Positions 37,479-48,794 of a DNA stretch of 64,000 nucleotides are shown piece after piece. Source of the DNA: Enoplolaimus lenunculus (lineage: Eukaryota > Nematoda > Enoplea > Enoplida > Thoracostomopsidae); assembly GCA_030248215.1 (NCBI GenBank), contig JASANG010004010.1:32594-96593 (forward strand). Reading direction: 5' to 3'. The position numbers and the translations under genes are program-made. Position 1 is the first letter of the stretch. Every line of letters begins with the position of its first letter. Under the pieces are notes generated by a model. The model was not told the origin of the DNA, did no database searches, and was given only the letters and a program-made list of their open reading frames with translations.

Positions 37479-37527
37479 GATTCTACATTATATACTGCAT
37501 GTATTCTAAATAAAAATACGAGTAATA
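37479..37527 (+). promoter_or_regulatory. 5' leader of the first prepropeptide gene, with uORF
   Basis: TTTCATTTAAG (ending 37480) could be a 3' splice site giving a 47-nt leader exon piece. Alternatively TTATATAC at 37488-37495 could be a TATA box, leaving a very short leader. An upstream ATG at 37499-37501 opens a four-sense-codon uORF that stops at 37511-37513. An in-frame stop (TAA, 37507-37509) precedes the main ATG, fixing the start. Confidence 0.4.
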
Positions 37528-38244
37528 ATGAATATTTTCTCAATTGTCGTTTGGTTGTCAACTTGGAGTGTAGTGTGGTGCAACTTAGTTGATTACGCAA
37601 ATTTCAACAACTATCAACGCAACAGACTGTTACCGTGGCACAACCATTGGACTCACACTTATCAAAACATAGAGTACCCTAGTCAACTTTATAGTAGACT
37701 TTGGCAAAACTATCCAACTGATTTTGAGCCAGATAGTCGCGAATTAATGCTACAAACTTTACAATCACCAGAGATTGGGAATTTTGGTAGATATTGCAGA
37801 AACAACGAGTGCTACGTAACACATTGGCCATATCATGTTAGCACTAAATATCCGCAACTGCCTGCAAAATTTATGTTCTGGGCTAGCAGGAAATTCGGCA
37901 ATCCAGCGGACATAGAAATTGATAATGCAATTCAACGTTATGCTCCAACTTATTTACCGATACGTCGAAATGTAGCATATTTGCGTGGTGGAAAATTACG
38001 GAACCGCTTACGTGATAGCTTAATATCGTCAGCCGAACAACCAGTCCGGTTTCATCGTAGTAATAAACGGAGCGTTTACAGTTTAATCGGGGAAGTGAGA
38101 CGCCGTAAACGATATTTGATTCGGTTTTATCAAGAACCGACACCGCTGCAAACGTTTCGGGTTTTTGGTTTACCGGTTAAACATGAAATTAAGAAACACT
38201 TTATACCTGGCTACACAAATCGACCGTTGGTGCATTTTGGATGA
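37528..38244 (+). CDS. Secreted prepropeptide-like protein ending NRPLVHFG (238 aa)
   Basis: A single-exon frame, far longer than chance here, beginning at the first ATG after an in-frame stop, with A at -3. Residues 1-18 form a signal peptide (hydrophobic, Trp-rich, ending near WC). The secreted part has only two Cys (90 and 95, spaced CRNNEC), which could close a small ring. Basic cleavage sites are RR 146-147, KR 180-181, RRRKR 191-195 and KK 222-223. After RRRKR comes YLIRFYQEP, and the protein ends in NRPLVHFG directly before TGA. The terminal Gly is the classic donor for C-terminal amidation, so cleavage at KK would give HFIPGYTNRPLVHF-amide, and cleavage at RRRKR alone a 42-residue amidated peptide. 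An internal NFGR (85-88) is another possible amidation site. Its paralogue is at 58110-58910. I do not recognise the family. A neuropeptide or hormone role is inferred; a secreted basic defence or reproductive peptide is possible. Confidence 0.85.
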   Translation: MNIFSIVVWLSTWSVVWCNLVDYANFNNYQRNRLLPWHNHWTHTYQNIEYPSQLYSRLWQNYPTDFEPDSRELMLQTLQSPEIGNFGRYCRNNECYVTHWPYHVSTKYPQLPAKFMFWASRKFGNPADIEIDNAIQRYAPTYLPIRRNVAYLRGGKLRNRLRDSLISSAEQPVRFHRSNKRSVYSLIGEVRRRKRYLIRFYQEPTPLQTFRVFGLPVKHEIKKHFIPGYTNRPLVHFG

Positions 38245-38456
38245 TATTGTTCGCAACGCCAGCAGCCAGCTATACTTATTTAGAAAACAATATCATAGCC
38301 AGACAGTACCCACGATTGTTAATTGTTGTCCACAGCGATTAAGAACTTTTCAAATTGGCGAGAAAAGAATATTTTGGTTTTTAAAGATTTATTAAACGCA
38401 ACCCTCATTTGCGATTCTTAGCTATGTGCCAATTGGATGAGACCAAAAAATTTTAA

Positions 38457-38462
38457 AATAAA
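38457..38462 (+). terminator. Candidate poly(A) signal AATAAA
   Basis: First canonical AATAAA after the stop codon of the first prepropeptide gene, about 213 bases downstream. An ATTAAA occurs earlier, at 38391. Not proven. Confidence 0.45.
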
Positions 38463-38564
38463 TGCATAATTTTGGGCACATTAGTTTGAGGGGCGAACCA
38501 TTTTTGCGCTTAACCACCATAAAGTGAACAGTAAAGCTCCAGACTGTTTTTGTTGAGGCTTTGT

Positions 38565-38670
38565 TTTTCGTTTAGTTATAGGCATATCGTTACGCTGAGG
38601 CATTGGCTTAGGCTTAGGTTTAGGAATATGCTTGCATACTACTGTTATGTCCCTCAAAGTTGCATTGGCC
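38565..38670 (-). mobile_element. GGGCGGAAC-family MITE, one end
   Basis: GGCTTAGGCTTAGG, then AATATGCTTGCATACTACTG and TCAAAGTTGCATTGGCC: hexamers plus the right-hand TIR. The left end is not clear. It starts about 100 bp after the poly(A) signal. Confidence 0.6.
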
Positions 38671-40139
38671 TGTTTTGTATAAATTTTGACTGAATATTTA
38701 TTTTAGCTGCTCATTAAAACGTCAGCGGTCAGTTCGAAATATTTTGAAAAAGTTAGAAGAGTTTTAAAGCGTGCCCTTAGTTTGAAAATATTATATGTTG
38801 TGTTGGAAAAGTAAACTAATATGCAAGCTGAAGCGAACCTAAGCCAGTTATTTTTTGGAGGTCCCTGTGGTTAGGATTTTTTGATTATTAATAGTTAAAA
38901 ACGTTTGATCCTTTGCGTACTATATATACAGAAGGCTATGTTAAAGCTAAAAAACACCTACATGACTCTCGCATTATGATTCATAAATTGTTAAAGAGAA
39001 AATGTGCGGGTTAGAGTTGCCAAAACATCAGTCGACCTGTCACTTTAGTCGATTTTGCACTTGAGTTAGAAAACAGGCTTAATTTAAAAACTCGAAGGTT
39101 TTGACAAATACCCATATTCATCCCCGTGTAAAGTCAGGTAGCTCTATACGGTAAAAATCAACAAACAAAGAGGTTCTTTATGTGTGAGGGGAGGGAACGT
39201 TATTAGGGCGGACGAAACAAGTGTCTTTCATTGTGAGACATTTGGGCCAATAGCAAATTCTTCAAAAATGTTTGTTAAATGAAACCGGCAGCCAAACTTA
39301 AAATCATGTGGATGCTGTGAGTTTTCAATGGTCAACAATAATAAAACAGGAATTTTACGAAAACATATTTAATTATGGTTACATCACAAAACTAAGTGTT
39401 GCTGAACTGATTTTCGTGCTTGAGTCAGCTGCTGTTGGGCTGACTTGCTTATAATTGTTTCGCTAAAAACTGGCAGTGTATGTAAATTGACCATTTGGAA
39501 CAAATGGACGTTGTGACATAAGGGACAAACGAAACCTGCCGAATCCACAGCACAGCCGCCATAGACGACACAGATATGTTGGCTGGGTCACTGTAACAAA
39601 GCCTAACCGGAGCCTACCCCAAAACATTTAACTGTGTGCCTAAGAATATATGCACTTAAGCTTAGAACCAACAATAAGCTTTGCATTTTGCAGTTTTAGA
39701 ATATGCCCCCGAATGCCCAACTGAAATACAACCGCACAGTCTGTCAAAATAACTGTAAGCAACAGTAAAAAAACTTTTGAGTTTGAATAAACGAACGGCC
39801 ATGATTAGACTTCCGTGTTAATAATAAAATCTAAATCACAAATCCAGTCGAAGTTAGCTGTTTTGTTGTGAATAGGCTATTCTTTTAAAACCAATGTGCG
39901 AATAATATCTTACGAAGCGGTATTGCATTTTCTTCTAAGATTAATGCAGATTATTGTTCAACCGGTGTTGCAATAATGCGATGTTGCACTAACATCCTTT
40001 CGTATCTTGCGGAAGTTAACAAACCCTAAATCAATGTTTGAATATAATGAATACAGTTTTTCGGGCTTTGACACGTGATCTATAAACGCACTATCTTGAG
40101 AATGTGCATTATTGAAACTTATCGAGTTTTAGCATGTAA
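38671..40139. other. Intergenic, nothing firmly recognised
   Basis: 39600-39700 has degenerate GCCTAA-like words, perhaps a worn MITE. No gene. Confidence 0.35.
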
Positions 40140-40600
40140 TATATCTCCAGCAGGTGAATCCGGAAGTGAAAATAACCGTAACCGGAGCCGGAGGTCAACA
40201 AAACTAGCCGGAACCGGAGGTGAAGGCAGAGGAAAGGCAAAATTAAGTTTTTAAAACGGTTGTCCATATTTAGAAAATATCTGTAATGTGATGTTTTAAA
40301 TTGCTTGGTTTTACGTTTGAAATTTTTTCTTCAAATTTGTTCCAAAGCCAAAACATAATTTTTGTGAACTATGCAAAACTTCACTGCCGAAATTGCCAAA
40401 ACCACCGGTCTGCAGCAGCCGGACCTGGGAGCTGTTTGGTTTTACGTTTATTTTTTTACAAAATTTCGGAAATTGTTCCTTCAAATTTGTGCCAAAGCCA
40501 AAAAGAACTTTTGTGAAACTATGCAAACTTCACTGCCGAAATTGCCTAACCCTCCTGTCTGCCGGAGCCGGACCCGAAGGCATATCTCCGGTTACACCCT
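40140..40600 (+). repeat. CCGGAGCC repeat with a 131-bp tandem duplication
   Basis: 40160-40225 has CCGGAGCCGGAGGTCAAC and CCGGAACCGGAGGTGAAG. Then two units of about 131 bp, starting GGTTTTACGTTT at 40307 and 40438 and each containing ACTTCACTGCCGAAATTGCC and a CTGC..CCGGA end, lie head to tail at about 85% identity. Overlapping short frames on both strands are this repeat, not genes. Confidence 0.6.
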
Positions 40601-41879
40601 GATCTCCAGTATTTATTTCGGTCTACAATATAACTGAAGCAGTCTAGTTAGTTTAAACGATGACAGTAACTATCTGCAATCTGTTCAACTAACGGAACCG
40701 AGGCATATACATTCCCAACTTCCTACCGCCCTTCGGTGGTGAAAATTTTGTGTATATAAAAAGGCTATCTCAAGTTCGCTATGTGTTTCAAATTTACATT
40801 GCAAGAATACAATTGTGCAGTTGGAAATGGTTAGGATTAAATTGTGAATAACAACAAACTGGTTGGTGACTTGATCCTGTTTTAGTTGAACTTTAAAACT
40901 TAGACGTTTCTTTGACCAATATTTTTTGACTGCGAATTACGATGACATCCATTGTGCAGCTGGAAATAAAAAAACTGAAGCAACAACCGACGCTCAGCCA
41001 AAATTTGGTAACTAAACTGATGTTAACGTTACTTATTAATTTTGACAAAAAATGTATATGCATTCTCAATAACATTGCTTTGACACTTTGCTTTTAGGCA
41101 CTCTAGGTAAATAGAAGTTTCGAACTTTTCTAAAGTTACAAAAGAAGTCACTAAAAACTCAATTTTGTGAAAATGCGTAAAATTTCACAACCGCAAATGC
41201 CATTGTTACATTCACATCAAAACCATGAAAGCTCTCAAACAAAAGTTTATTGAAATCCGTTCAGCTGTTCTAGAAATTCTCGTCGAACGATAACAAGTAG
41301 ACGGACGGCTATCTTTCAACCAATGTTGATAGTTCTGCTTCGATCAAAGATTAAACTGACCATGCCAGAAAACCCTGATTTATCAACCGTACTTCATGTT
41401 TGCCAAACTGTTATAATTCAAAGGCATAGTGGTTCCAGCAAAGTGATAACACGCATAAGTGCATTGCAGCCCTTCATATTCATTGCATCTACCACTTAAA
41501 CTATTGTGTAATAACAATATGCGCAAAAACTAAAAAAATTAGCATTTGAAGCCATTTTTCTGTACCAAAGAACTAAGTGAGTTTCATCCTCACGTTGCAA
41601 CAGGCGCGTACCGAAAAGGGGGCAAGGGGGCCGCGGTCACCTTAATCGAGATCAGAACTGCTCCGATCACCCCAAATCGGGATCAGAACTTGCGTCATGA
41701 TTTACATTAGATACAAAAATTACGTCTTGTTTTTCGCTTGCTTTGGTCGCGATCTTCCACTGATCAAATTGTGAAATAATTTTGCCTACGGCGCTGATCA
41801 AAGGTAGTCATCAAAGTCAAATTCTCTAACCTGACCAACTCAAAACTAAGGATAGCAATAAAAATTGTGCAACGCTTCG
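40601..41879. other. Intergenic, nothing recognised
   Basis: 41635-41700 shows a short local repeat (ATCGAGATCAGAACT / ATCGGGATCAGAACT). No gene supported. Confidence 0.4.
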
Positions 41880-42080
41880 CATTTACATAAGCGCTGGCCA
41901 GAGGGATTCGGTTTGGTTGTTTCGACTCCGTGATTTATGAATAAAGAAATGTTTTAACACTGTTACAGTGGGATTTAATACTGAAACAATGTAATATTTC
42001 TCGCTCGCTTCACACTCGAATTCTTTAAGGCTCAGCCTAAATTTCTGGCTTCGAAGCCTTCGCTCACTCTTCAACTTCCA
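41880..42080 (-). repeat. Dispersed 200-bp repeat, copy 1
   Basis: Read on the minus strand it contains AAGAATTCGAGTG, GCGAGCGAG, TGTTTCAGTATTAAAT and TTTCTTTATTCATAAAT, matching 51690-51885 on the + strand in the same order. Superfamily unknown. Confidence 0.55.
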
Positions 42081-42103
42081 GTGGCAAGAAATGTTGTTTT
42101 TGT

Positions 42104-42217
42104 TGTTTTATTGTTGTTTTGCTGTAGTTCTTGTTTTTGTTGTTGTTGTTGTTATTATTATTATTATTATTGTTGTTGTTGTTGTTGTTGTTGTCGTTGT
42201 TGTTGTTGTTATTGGAT

Positions 42218-42250
<33 letters not shown>
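42104..42250 (+). repeat. TTG/TTA trinucleotide microsatellite
   Basis: About 145 bp of (TTG)n with an inner (TTA)n block (42153-42170). Three overlapping open frames coding for Cys, Val or Leu runs are artefacts of it. Confidence 0.9.
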
Positions 42251-42251
<1 letters not shown>

Positions 42252-42894
42252 CATATTATTTTTTCGCAAACATTTTAATTCTAATTAAAGACACATACTT
42301 ACGAAATAAAGTTAATTAGTTGCATAAAAGCTGTCATGTTATTTGAATTATAATCCTACGGGATTTCTTTTGATATTTGTGTAAAGAAGGTTTAGACATT
42401 ATTTTGAGTTAATTTAACAAGCAACCAACAACAAAGCTGACTCCTACAGTTGTTTATACGACAATATTTTGATCAATTAAAAAGTCCAATATTTACTTGC
42501 GATTTAATTTGCGCCTTTAGACCAATTTCGTCCGCAGTGAAACTGTAGTCTGTTTGGCGATAAAACTTAAAAATATAAGCTCAAACTTTTTCAACCCGGA
42601 AACCTAAACGCTTAAATTTCTCTGTTTTTTCTTAAACGAAAACAAACGGTTCAGAACTAGTAAAAACCAATGCGTCGGACTCTTTCACTTTTTCCATTTT
42701 CCGAAAAAAGCCTATACACGTTTGATTTTCCAAACTAAACCGCGTGAAATATTAATATACTTTTAAACTTTGTAGTTTTCCCGTGTTCCAACCAAAACAA
42801 ATACAGTCATCAATTACGAGAGTTGTGCTGCACTTTTTACAAAAATTTTTCACTGCAGAAAATGGAAATCCAGTATTGTAGTACACGGATCATT
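42251..42894. other. Intergenic, nothing firmly recognised
   Basis: 42690-42800 weakly resembles the inverse of the GGAAAACGGGAAAAG repeat at 6470-6650. No gene. Confidence 0.35.
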
Positions 42895-43086
42895 GGGCCA
42901 TTGTTACTTTTAGGGGCGTAACAGTAGACAAAGCGTATTCCTAAGTCTAAGCCTCAGCGTTGCAAAAATGTGTTCCTAGGCCTAAGCCTAAAGCCTAAGC
43001 CTAAGCAAAAAAGTGTAATCTAGAGTCTAAACCTACTCTTTATAGACCCACCAGAAACCCGGACGTTCCTTAAAGTAACATGGGCC
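42895..43086 (+). mobile_element. GGGCGGAAC-family MITE, near complete
   Basis: The left end GGGCCATTGTTACTTTTAGG, then GGCGTAACAGTAG, and the right end CGTTCCTTAAAGTAACATGG then GCC, are inverted. Between them lies AGGCCTAAGCCTAAAGCC and GCCTAAGCCTAAGC. About 192 bp. This copy shows both TIRs clearly. Confidence 0.75.
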
Positions 43087-44018
43087 GATTACTGTTTGAA
43101 ATTTTTAGCTGTATTGAACGTAACTCGATGCAAGAATCTATCTAATAATTGAAAAATGGCAAAATTACTCATGTGAAATTTCTGAGTTCTTCTTAAAGAA
43201 AAAATGAACTTTTAAAGATACATAAGCGGTTTGATTGAATACAAGTCAAAGTTAATACGCAAAACAATTCGGAACTCAAAATTGGCGTAGTGGTAATAGA
43301 AACAAAATCCGAACCGAAATCTGTGCGAAATTTCGAACCTCATGCATTCGCTGGTTTGAAAGCGGCATTACCTATCACAATCGGATGATATATAGGCGCT
43401 CGTCCTACACACATGTGAGAATACTGAAGTTTGACATAAAATGTTTAAAATGCTTATTTTAACGAACAAGGAGGAATATACACTCTATTGGCTTCTGTTT
43501 ATGGTTACGCATTCTGCTCAAGTTACCTTTTTATCCGCTAGCTATATGGCTTGGTGTTTCATAAATTTTGCGATTTTTTTGTACACTTTCTTCGATTGCG
43601 CGTTCGAATCTTAATTTCTGTAGCGTGCTTAAAATCATCAATCATCTTGTAATACAGCATAGCTTCGCTGTCGGCAAATATACCATTGAACCCAATTTAT
43701 TGACGATTATGACGTCATTTTCGGTAGCAGTTAAGAAACGCAAAATGCTAGCAATCAAATCGTATACTGCTAATTATTATAAATTTGAAAGTCCTGTTCG
43801 CCTTAAAAATATGTAATCATGCATTGAATTCACATTACTTAAACCATTGCAGTGGAATTATATTGGTATTAATTACCTTATGTATCATTACTTCACGTTA
43901 AAGCTCCTTTAACTGGTAATTTACAAACCCAAGGCAATTGGTGAAATATAATTTTCTATGAAATTTAATAACAGAAAATGCGCAAATAATCGCATAAAAG
44001 CGGAGGTTGAAAATTTCC
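43087..44018. other. Intergenic, nothing recognised
   Basis: An 82-codon frame (43568-43816) has no ATG-initiated signal peptide or domain and is within chance. Confidence 0.35.
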
Positions 44019-44226
44019 GCCAATGTTAAGAACAGGGGCGGAACAGTTTTATAAGCATACTCCTAAGCCTAAGCGTAAGCCTAAGCCTAAGCGTAACAAT
44101 GAGCATATTACTAGCATTGAGCCTAAGCGTAAACCTGAGCCAAGCAAAAAATTAATCTAAAGCTTAAGCTTGCACTATTTCCAGTCCCACAGAAAAGCGT
44201 TCCGCCTCCAATCTTTACGTGGGCCA
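44019..44226 (+). mobile_element. GGGCGGAAC-family MITE, near complete reference copy
   Basis: Left end GCCAATGTTAAGAACAGGGG then CGGAACAG, right end GCGTTCCGCCTCC then ATCTTTACGTGGGCC: about 26-bp TIRs. The interior has CCTAAGCCTAAGCGTAAGCC and a second hexamer block, then AATCTAAAGCTTAAGC. Related copies: 20755, 21061, 25010, 28805, 38565, 42895, 46200, 59228 and 60405. No protein is encoded, so an autonomous partner must supply transposase. Confidence 0.75.
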
Positions 44227-44702
44227 AAGTTTCATAGTACTTATTAATCCTTTACTCTGCGATTGTGAATCTGCTGGCATGATGAAGTTTTGATTCATCC
44301 GTTCCAATAATTGGCTTGAAAATATTTTTGCACTTTACGCATAAAACCGAAACTATATCAGAAATAATCTGATAGTTTTGTTTATGTATCAACTCTATAT
44401 ATTATTCATTTTGTTCATAATATAGTTTTTCGTAGGTGTAATTACAGGCGAACTTAATGGTCGAAAAATATCTGTCCCCATGGGAGAAATTTTGATCTGT
44501 CAGGTGTTTCAGTTAAATTTGGTTTTTGTTTAAACGTTTGAAAACAGCGTCATTCAAGTTTAGATTTTGCGATCACATTAAAATACATCTCAATCAAAAA
44601 ACTGATAAATTACTTAGAGTTTGCTTCAATGCTAACTTCAGATTTTAAAATTTGGACTATATGCTAGTGTAGCACATTTTATTCTACGGCAATTCACCGC
44701 CC
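44227..44702. other. Intergenic, nothing recognised
   Basis: No supported feature. Confidence 0.4.
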
Positions 44703-44890
44703 GAATATTTTGTCGTCTGACAGCTACAAAAGCCTAAGTTAAGCATAAATCATAAGCATAATCTTAAGCTTAATCCTATGCACCAAGCGTAATTGTAGGT
44801 GACCAATTGTGAACTTGACGATGTTGTAGATTCGACGTGACGTCCAAAAAAGTTCCGGTCGACGAGCTGTCGGGCGTGAAGTTGTCGTGT
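44703..44890. mobile_element. GTCGGCCGAC-ended MITE carrying GCCTAA hexamers, copy 2
   Basis: Left TTTTGTCGTCTGACAGCT and right GACGAGCTGTCGGGCGTGAA then GTTGTCG are imperfect inverted repeats like those at 18918-19095. The interior begins AAAAGCCTAAGTTAAGC. Confidence 0.55.
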
Positions 44891-45175
44891 ATCGGCACAT
44901 TATTGTATACAGTTAATTTGATACGTTTTATTAAACCGAAGACCCGACGCCAAATGACTATATCCTGCATTCAAAATATGGGTACAGGTTTCATTGTTTG
45001 TTTATGATCGATTAGTCCAGATAGCAGTACCGAAAGCAGGGGTGTGTATAAGCGGGAAGGTGTTGATATATCCCCGCCATTTCTGGAGACTAGAAAAACG
45101 GCATGTTCAGACTGGCGAACTTATTTAAGCACAGCGTAGGTGTATTTTTAACAATAAGGATTTACGTTAATAGGC

Positions 45176-45240
45176 ATATCTATATATTAAGGCTGGAACG
45201 CCCCACATACGTATTTTGGGCAGCGCTCCAGCAGTTTTGT
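45176..45240 (+). repeat. Conserved hairpin-forming repeat, copy B
   Basis: Matches 561-628: TGGAACGCCCCACATACGTA then TTTTGGGCAGC is identical in both. The right arm differs (GCTCCAGCAG here, ATTCCAACAG there) with the left arm preserved. Confidence 0.5.
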
Positions 45241-45580
45241 ATATCCATATATAAATATGCTTCTATTCTATAAAATTCTGAAGATAGAAGATTGTTGTTT
45301 ACTTTTTCTGCTTGTTGTTATTCTGTAAAACGAAGCATGTTTGCTTTATGCGGAACATGTATGTAATTTGTATACTGTTTTAAGCATGTATTAATACCCG
45401 TATTTTTCTCTGCGGATGGTGGATCCCAGGGTCCATCATTCCTACCGGGGCGACACAGTTTAAAAATTTTATTGAAATGTACAATTGTTAATCAAGTTTC
45501 AAGACTTAAAAACAGACTCGCTTGAACAAATTTTTCAAACATATGCCAAAACAGTACATTTTAATGAAATCCACAATATC
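45241..45580. other. Intergenic, nothing recognised
   Basis: A small palindrome GGTGGATCCCAGGGTCCATC-like sequence lies at 45418-45440. Nothing else. Confidence 0.35.
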
Positions 45581-45809
45581 ATCATGCGTACACTAGGTGT
45601 CGTTTGAGGGGTAGTGTGCTTTAAACTGAAAAAAAACCTTCATGCGCTTCAAACGGAAGCCAAAAATCTTCAGGGTAATGTGCTTCATAGTGAAGCCAAG
45701 AAGCTTCAGCATGCTGCACGCTGAAGACAAAAAAGCTTCAATGCGTTACACACTGAAGCTCAGTGCCCATCACACTACTTCCTCAAAAGCCACCTGGTGT
45801 ACGCATGAT
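45581..45809. mobile_element. MITE with ATCATGCGTACAC TIRs and GAAGC sub-repeats
   Basis: The left end ATCATGCGTACACTAGGTG and right end CACCTGGTGTACGCATGAT are inverted with one mismatch, and the similarity continues inwards to TAGTGTG / CACACTA. Inside are about three degenerate 36-bp units of CTTCA...GAAGC. 229 bp, non-coding. The 61-codon frame over it is spurious. Confidence 0.8.
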
Positions 45810-47559
45810 AGTGCGAAATTTGCATAAAATAGAGTAGCACATGTGTGCATCTGTGGATTACTTACTTTTTTAGTTTTGAATTATGATTTTAAGGTATAAT
45901 GATGAAAAAAATGCAATATAAGCCAAACAATCTTGTGTGTATGAAGATCTACTCCTCGGACGTGTTTACGTTAGCTCGCAGATAAAATTCATAAGCTGCC
46001 ATTAAAAAATTTACTGCTCTTTGTTTGTTGACCTCTGCTATCCTGACCAATATATAAACGTGCCTGGTGTTTGGGTATTTTGTTTATAATATTCTGAGTA
46101 ATTTAGGTGAAACATTTCGAAAAGTTTTAGTGTTTTGTATAGTCATGAATTTATTATATAGTCTTATTTGGTTAAAGTGCAAGAAAATTCTCAGGTTCAC
46201 TAGCTCTTAAGCGAATAAATAAGTTTATACCTTTAGCTTACACAACATTTCCGCACAAAACGAACGTTCCGCCCTTGATCTTTAGATGGGCGCTATGTGT
46301 TAGCCAATGCCTAATGGCTAAGCGTAACCTTTAAGCCTAAATTATGCCAAAATCTGAAAATTTCAAAAACTGTGGGGAAAGCGTACATTGAGGCCTTATG
46401 TTTGTTAGTGTTTGCGATCAAAATAAATCTGCGATGATTCTTACTCCGTACATAATATATATTCTGCAACAAATATTGTCCATCTTCGCTTGATATTCTC
46501 GATCCTTTTTGTGAGTGACATTATGGATATGGTATTATCTATTAGCTATCTTAAATATTAAGTATACATTCGTGTCGCCGAGCAAGTAGTAGCTATAAAA
46601 TTAATCAAACTAATTGCAAAAAAAAACGTTTATTATTAATCATAAAACGATACAGAGAAAGACTTTATCTAGGCATCGGAACTTCTATTTTATGTGTGAA
46701 ACATGATTGAGTAGTAAAATGTTCTCTGCTACCAACTTCATATTGAGCTAGTGACATCAGATGAATAAAGACATATGGCTCAAACCGGTGCTCAAAGTTG
46801 TAGGAGCAGGAGTGAACGGGATGAGCACAGAGCAAAGAATTTTTACTTTGTTGTGGTAATAAAATTGTTAGAGAACGCTGGGAAGAGTTCGCTATCACAC
46901 AATTTTTTAACTCTGGCTATGGAAAAACACTTTGAGCCTTAGAGGTGCCATAAATGGTTTAATGGCCGTACTTGTGGCCCTATGGCGGAAGAATTATAAT
47001 AGAGAAGTTTGGTGTAATTAGATATTGCCGGAAACAATCGCCTTCCCCAACAGAGTCACTGATATAGGCTTGGGCGAAGAACAGAACTGGTCAATGAAGA
47101 AACACTGCAAAAGCCAACTTTCCTCGTGAGACAAAAATTTGAAAACGAAACAAATATTTTTCAAATTGCGGTTAAATTATACTTGTTGTATTTAAATTAG
47201 TTGAATTTCATGTTTACAAAACATACACTTTTATAGTATAACACATTCAGTTCGCAAAGATATATACTGCTATTCATTCACAACATAGATGCTCTGTATT
47301 TAGCTTGGTCCAGTTTACAAACTGAGCAACATAGTTCGAAACTGTTTTCAACTACATGAATTCTATAATTAGAGTATAGCTGACACATATTAAATCGAGG
47401 CGAGTCGTAATTAAAGCGAAGAAGTGTAATTTAGGCTTACTTTGTTGCCAAAAAATGCTAAACGTTAAAAATACTCGTAAAAACCATGTAGAGTTATGTG
47501 TGGCTATGGCTAGCTGGTCTGTTTACGGTATCTAAAACGTGTACCCTTTTTACAGACAG
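45810..47559. other. Intergenic with a MITE scrap
   Basis: 46200-46295 ends GAACGTTCCGCCCTTGATC then TTTAGATGGGC, a right end of the GGGCGGAAC family. The minus frame 46665-46898 has no domain. Nothing else. Confidence 0.4.
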
Positions 47560-47990
47560 AGCAGTTCATTTACCCGCGGGTAAACGAGGGTCTGGTAAAG
47601 AATTTCAGGCGCGGGTATCCCGCGTGAAAAATTTTTACCACGCGGGTAAAAAACTTCAGTTTTACCCGCGGCAAACTTCTATGTTTTAAAGTGGAAAAGC
47701 TACGCTTCCATCTGTTTTGTTTCTGGTCAGGTGCTGCCCGTGCTTTATTTAGCTGGGTTTGAAATTTCGTTATTTCTAGTAAAATCCCATGTGTAAAATT
47801 CATTGACGCTACATCGCAAAACTTCATTACAGAGCGAATCACCAGCGGTCTTTAAAATACTGCTTTGACTTCCGGCGCGGATAAAAGGTGGGTCGTAGGT
47901 AGATCTTTTTTGCGCCGGTGTACCCGCTTGTAAAAACTTTTTGTTTGCGTGGGTAAAGCACGTTTTGGTAAAAAATCTTTACATAATTTC
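47560..47990 (-). mobile_element. TACCCGCG-rich non-autonomous element, copy 1
   Basis: About 430 bp. One end has TTTACCCGCGGGTAAACGAG and TACCACGCGGGTAAAAAAC, the other CGCGGATAAAAGGTGGGTCG and GTGGGTAAAGCACG. The middle (GCTTTATTTAGCTGGGTTTG, AAAATTCATTGACGC, GCGGTCTTTAAAATACTG) matches 49915-50375, and inverted 50775-51175. Ends are rich in (T)TACCCGCGGG motifs in both orientations. No protein. Confidence 0.7.
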
Positions 47991-48794
47991 CACTCTGATT
48001 GCAGATATGAAATTTGGTTAATTCCACACTGCAATATTCTCGGCGCCATGAATAATTAGCTGATCGGGTAGCGAGATTTTCATATTGAGAAGGCACGATA
48101 AATTTTCTATAGATAGATAGACAAACAGAAAATGGTATATAAGGTGTACAAGTACAGTTCTTTTAATGCTGTGAAAATATTTATCAGTGGGGGCGGCGCA
48201 GGCGGTGGTGCGTAGCGAACGTAGAACCTGCTTTATCCTGCGTGAGTTGAAGTTGAAAATCACATTTGCAGTATGCATCACGTAGTTTCACTTAATTTAT
48301 ACTGCTTTCGTTTTAAAGCTACACGTGGCAATTTCAAGATGCGTTTGAAAGTTGTGTTTTTAGTAAAAACCTATTTGTTAAATTGTAATTAATTCAAAAG
48401 ATTAACTTTGTCGAACCAAAACAAAATATACTTTTATTTTGCTTCAAAAATTGTTCTCAATAAATAAACATGATCTGTTGTCGACTTGTTTTGATCTATG
48501 ATATTTAGGGATCCAACGTTATTTGCAGTAATAAATAGGCCAAAAATAAGCATCAGGATCGTTGTTTGAACCTTTAATAGAGCCAGTTTTGTTTAGAGTA
48601 TAGAAGTTAGATTAGGTAATAATATATTCTTCTAGAAATTTCTGTCGCAACCAGAACAAACTATTTGACAGGTTTTACCATTCTGGATCTTTGGCCAGAA
48701 TGTGTTTTCGCACGCTAAGTTTGCTAACAACAACGTTTGAATAACGTTAATATATACTTCCAAAATTAAATCCTTGACCCTTAGTATAGCATCA
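47991..48794. other. Intergenic, nothing recognised
   Basis: A short GC-rich patch (GGGGGCGGCGCAGGCGGTGG) lies at about 48188. No gene. Confidence 0.35.

Noticed and set aside
37883-38143. 86-codon minus-strand frame
   Set aside because: A shadow of the prepropeptide gene on the + strand.
42081-42319. Overlapping frames with Cys, Val and Leu runs
   Set aside because: A TTG/TTA microsatellite read in three frames.
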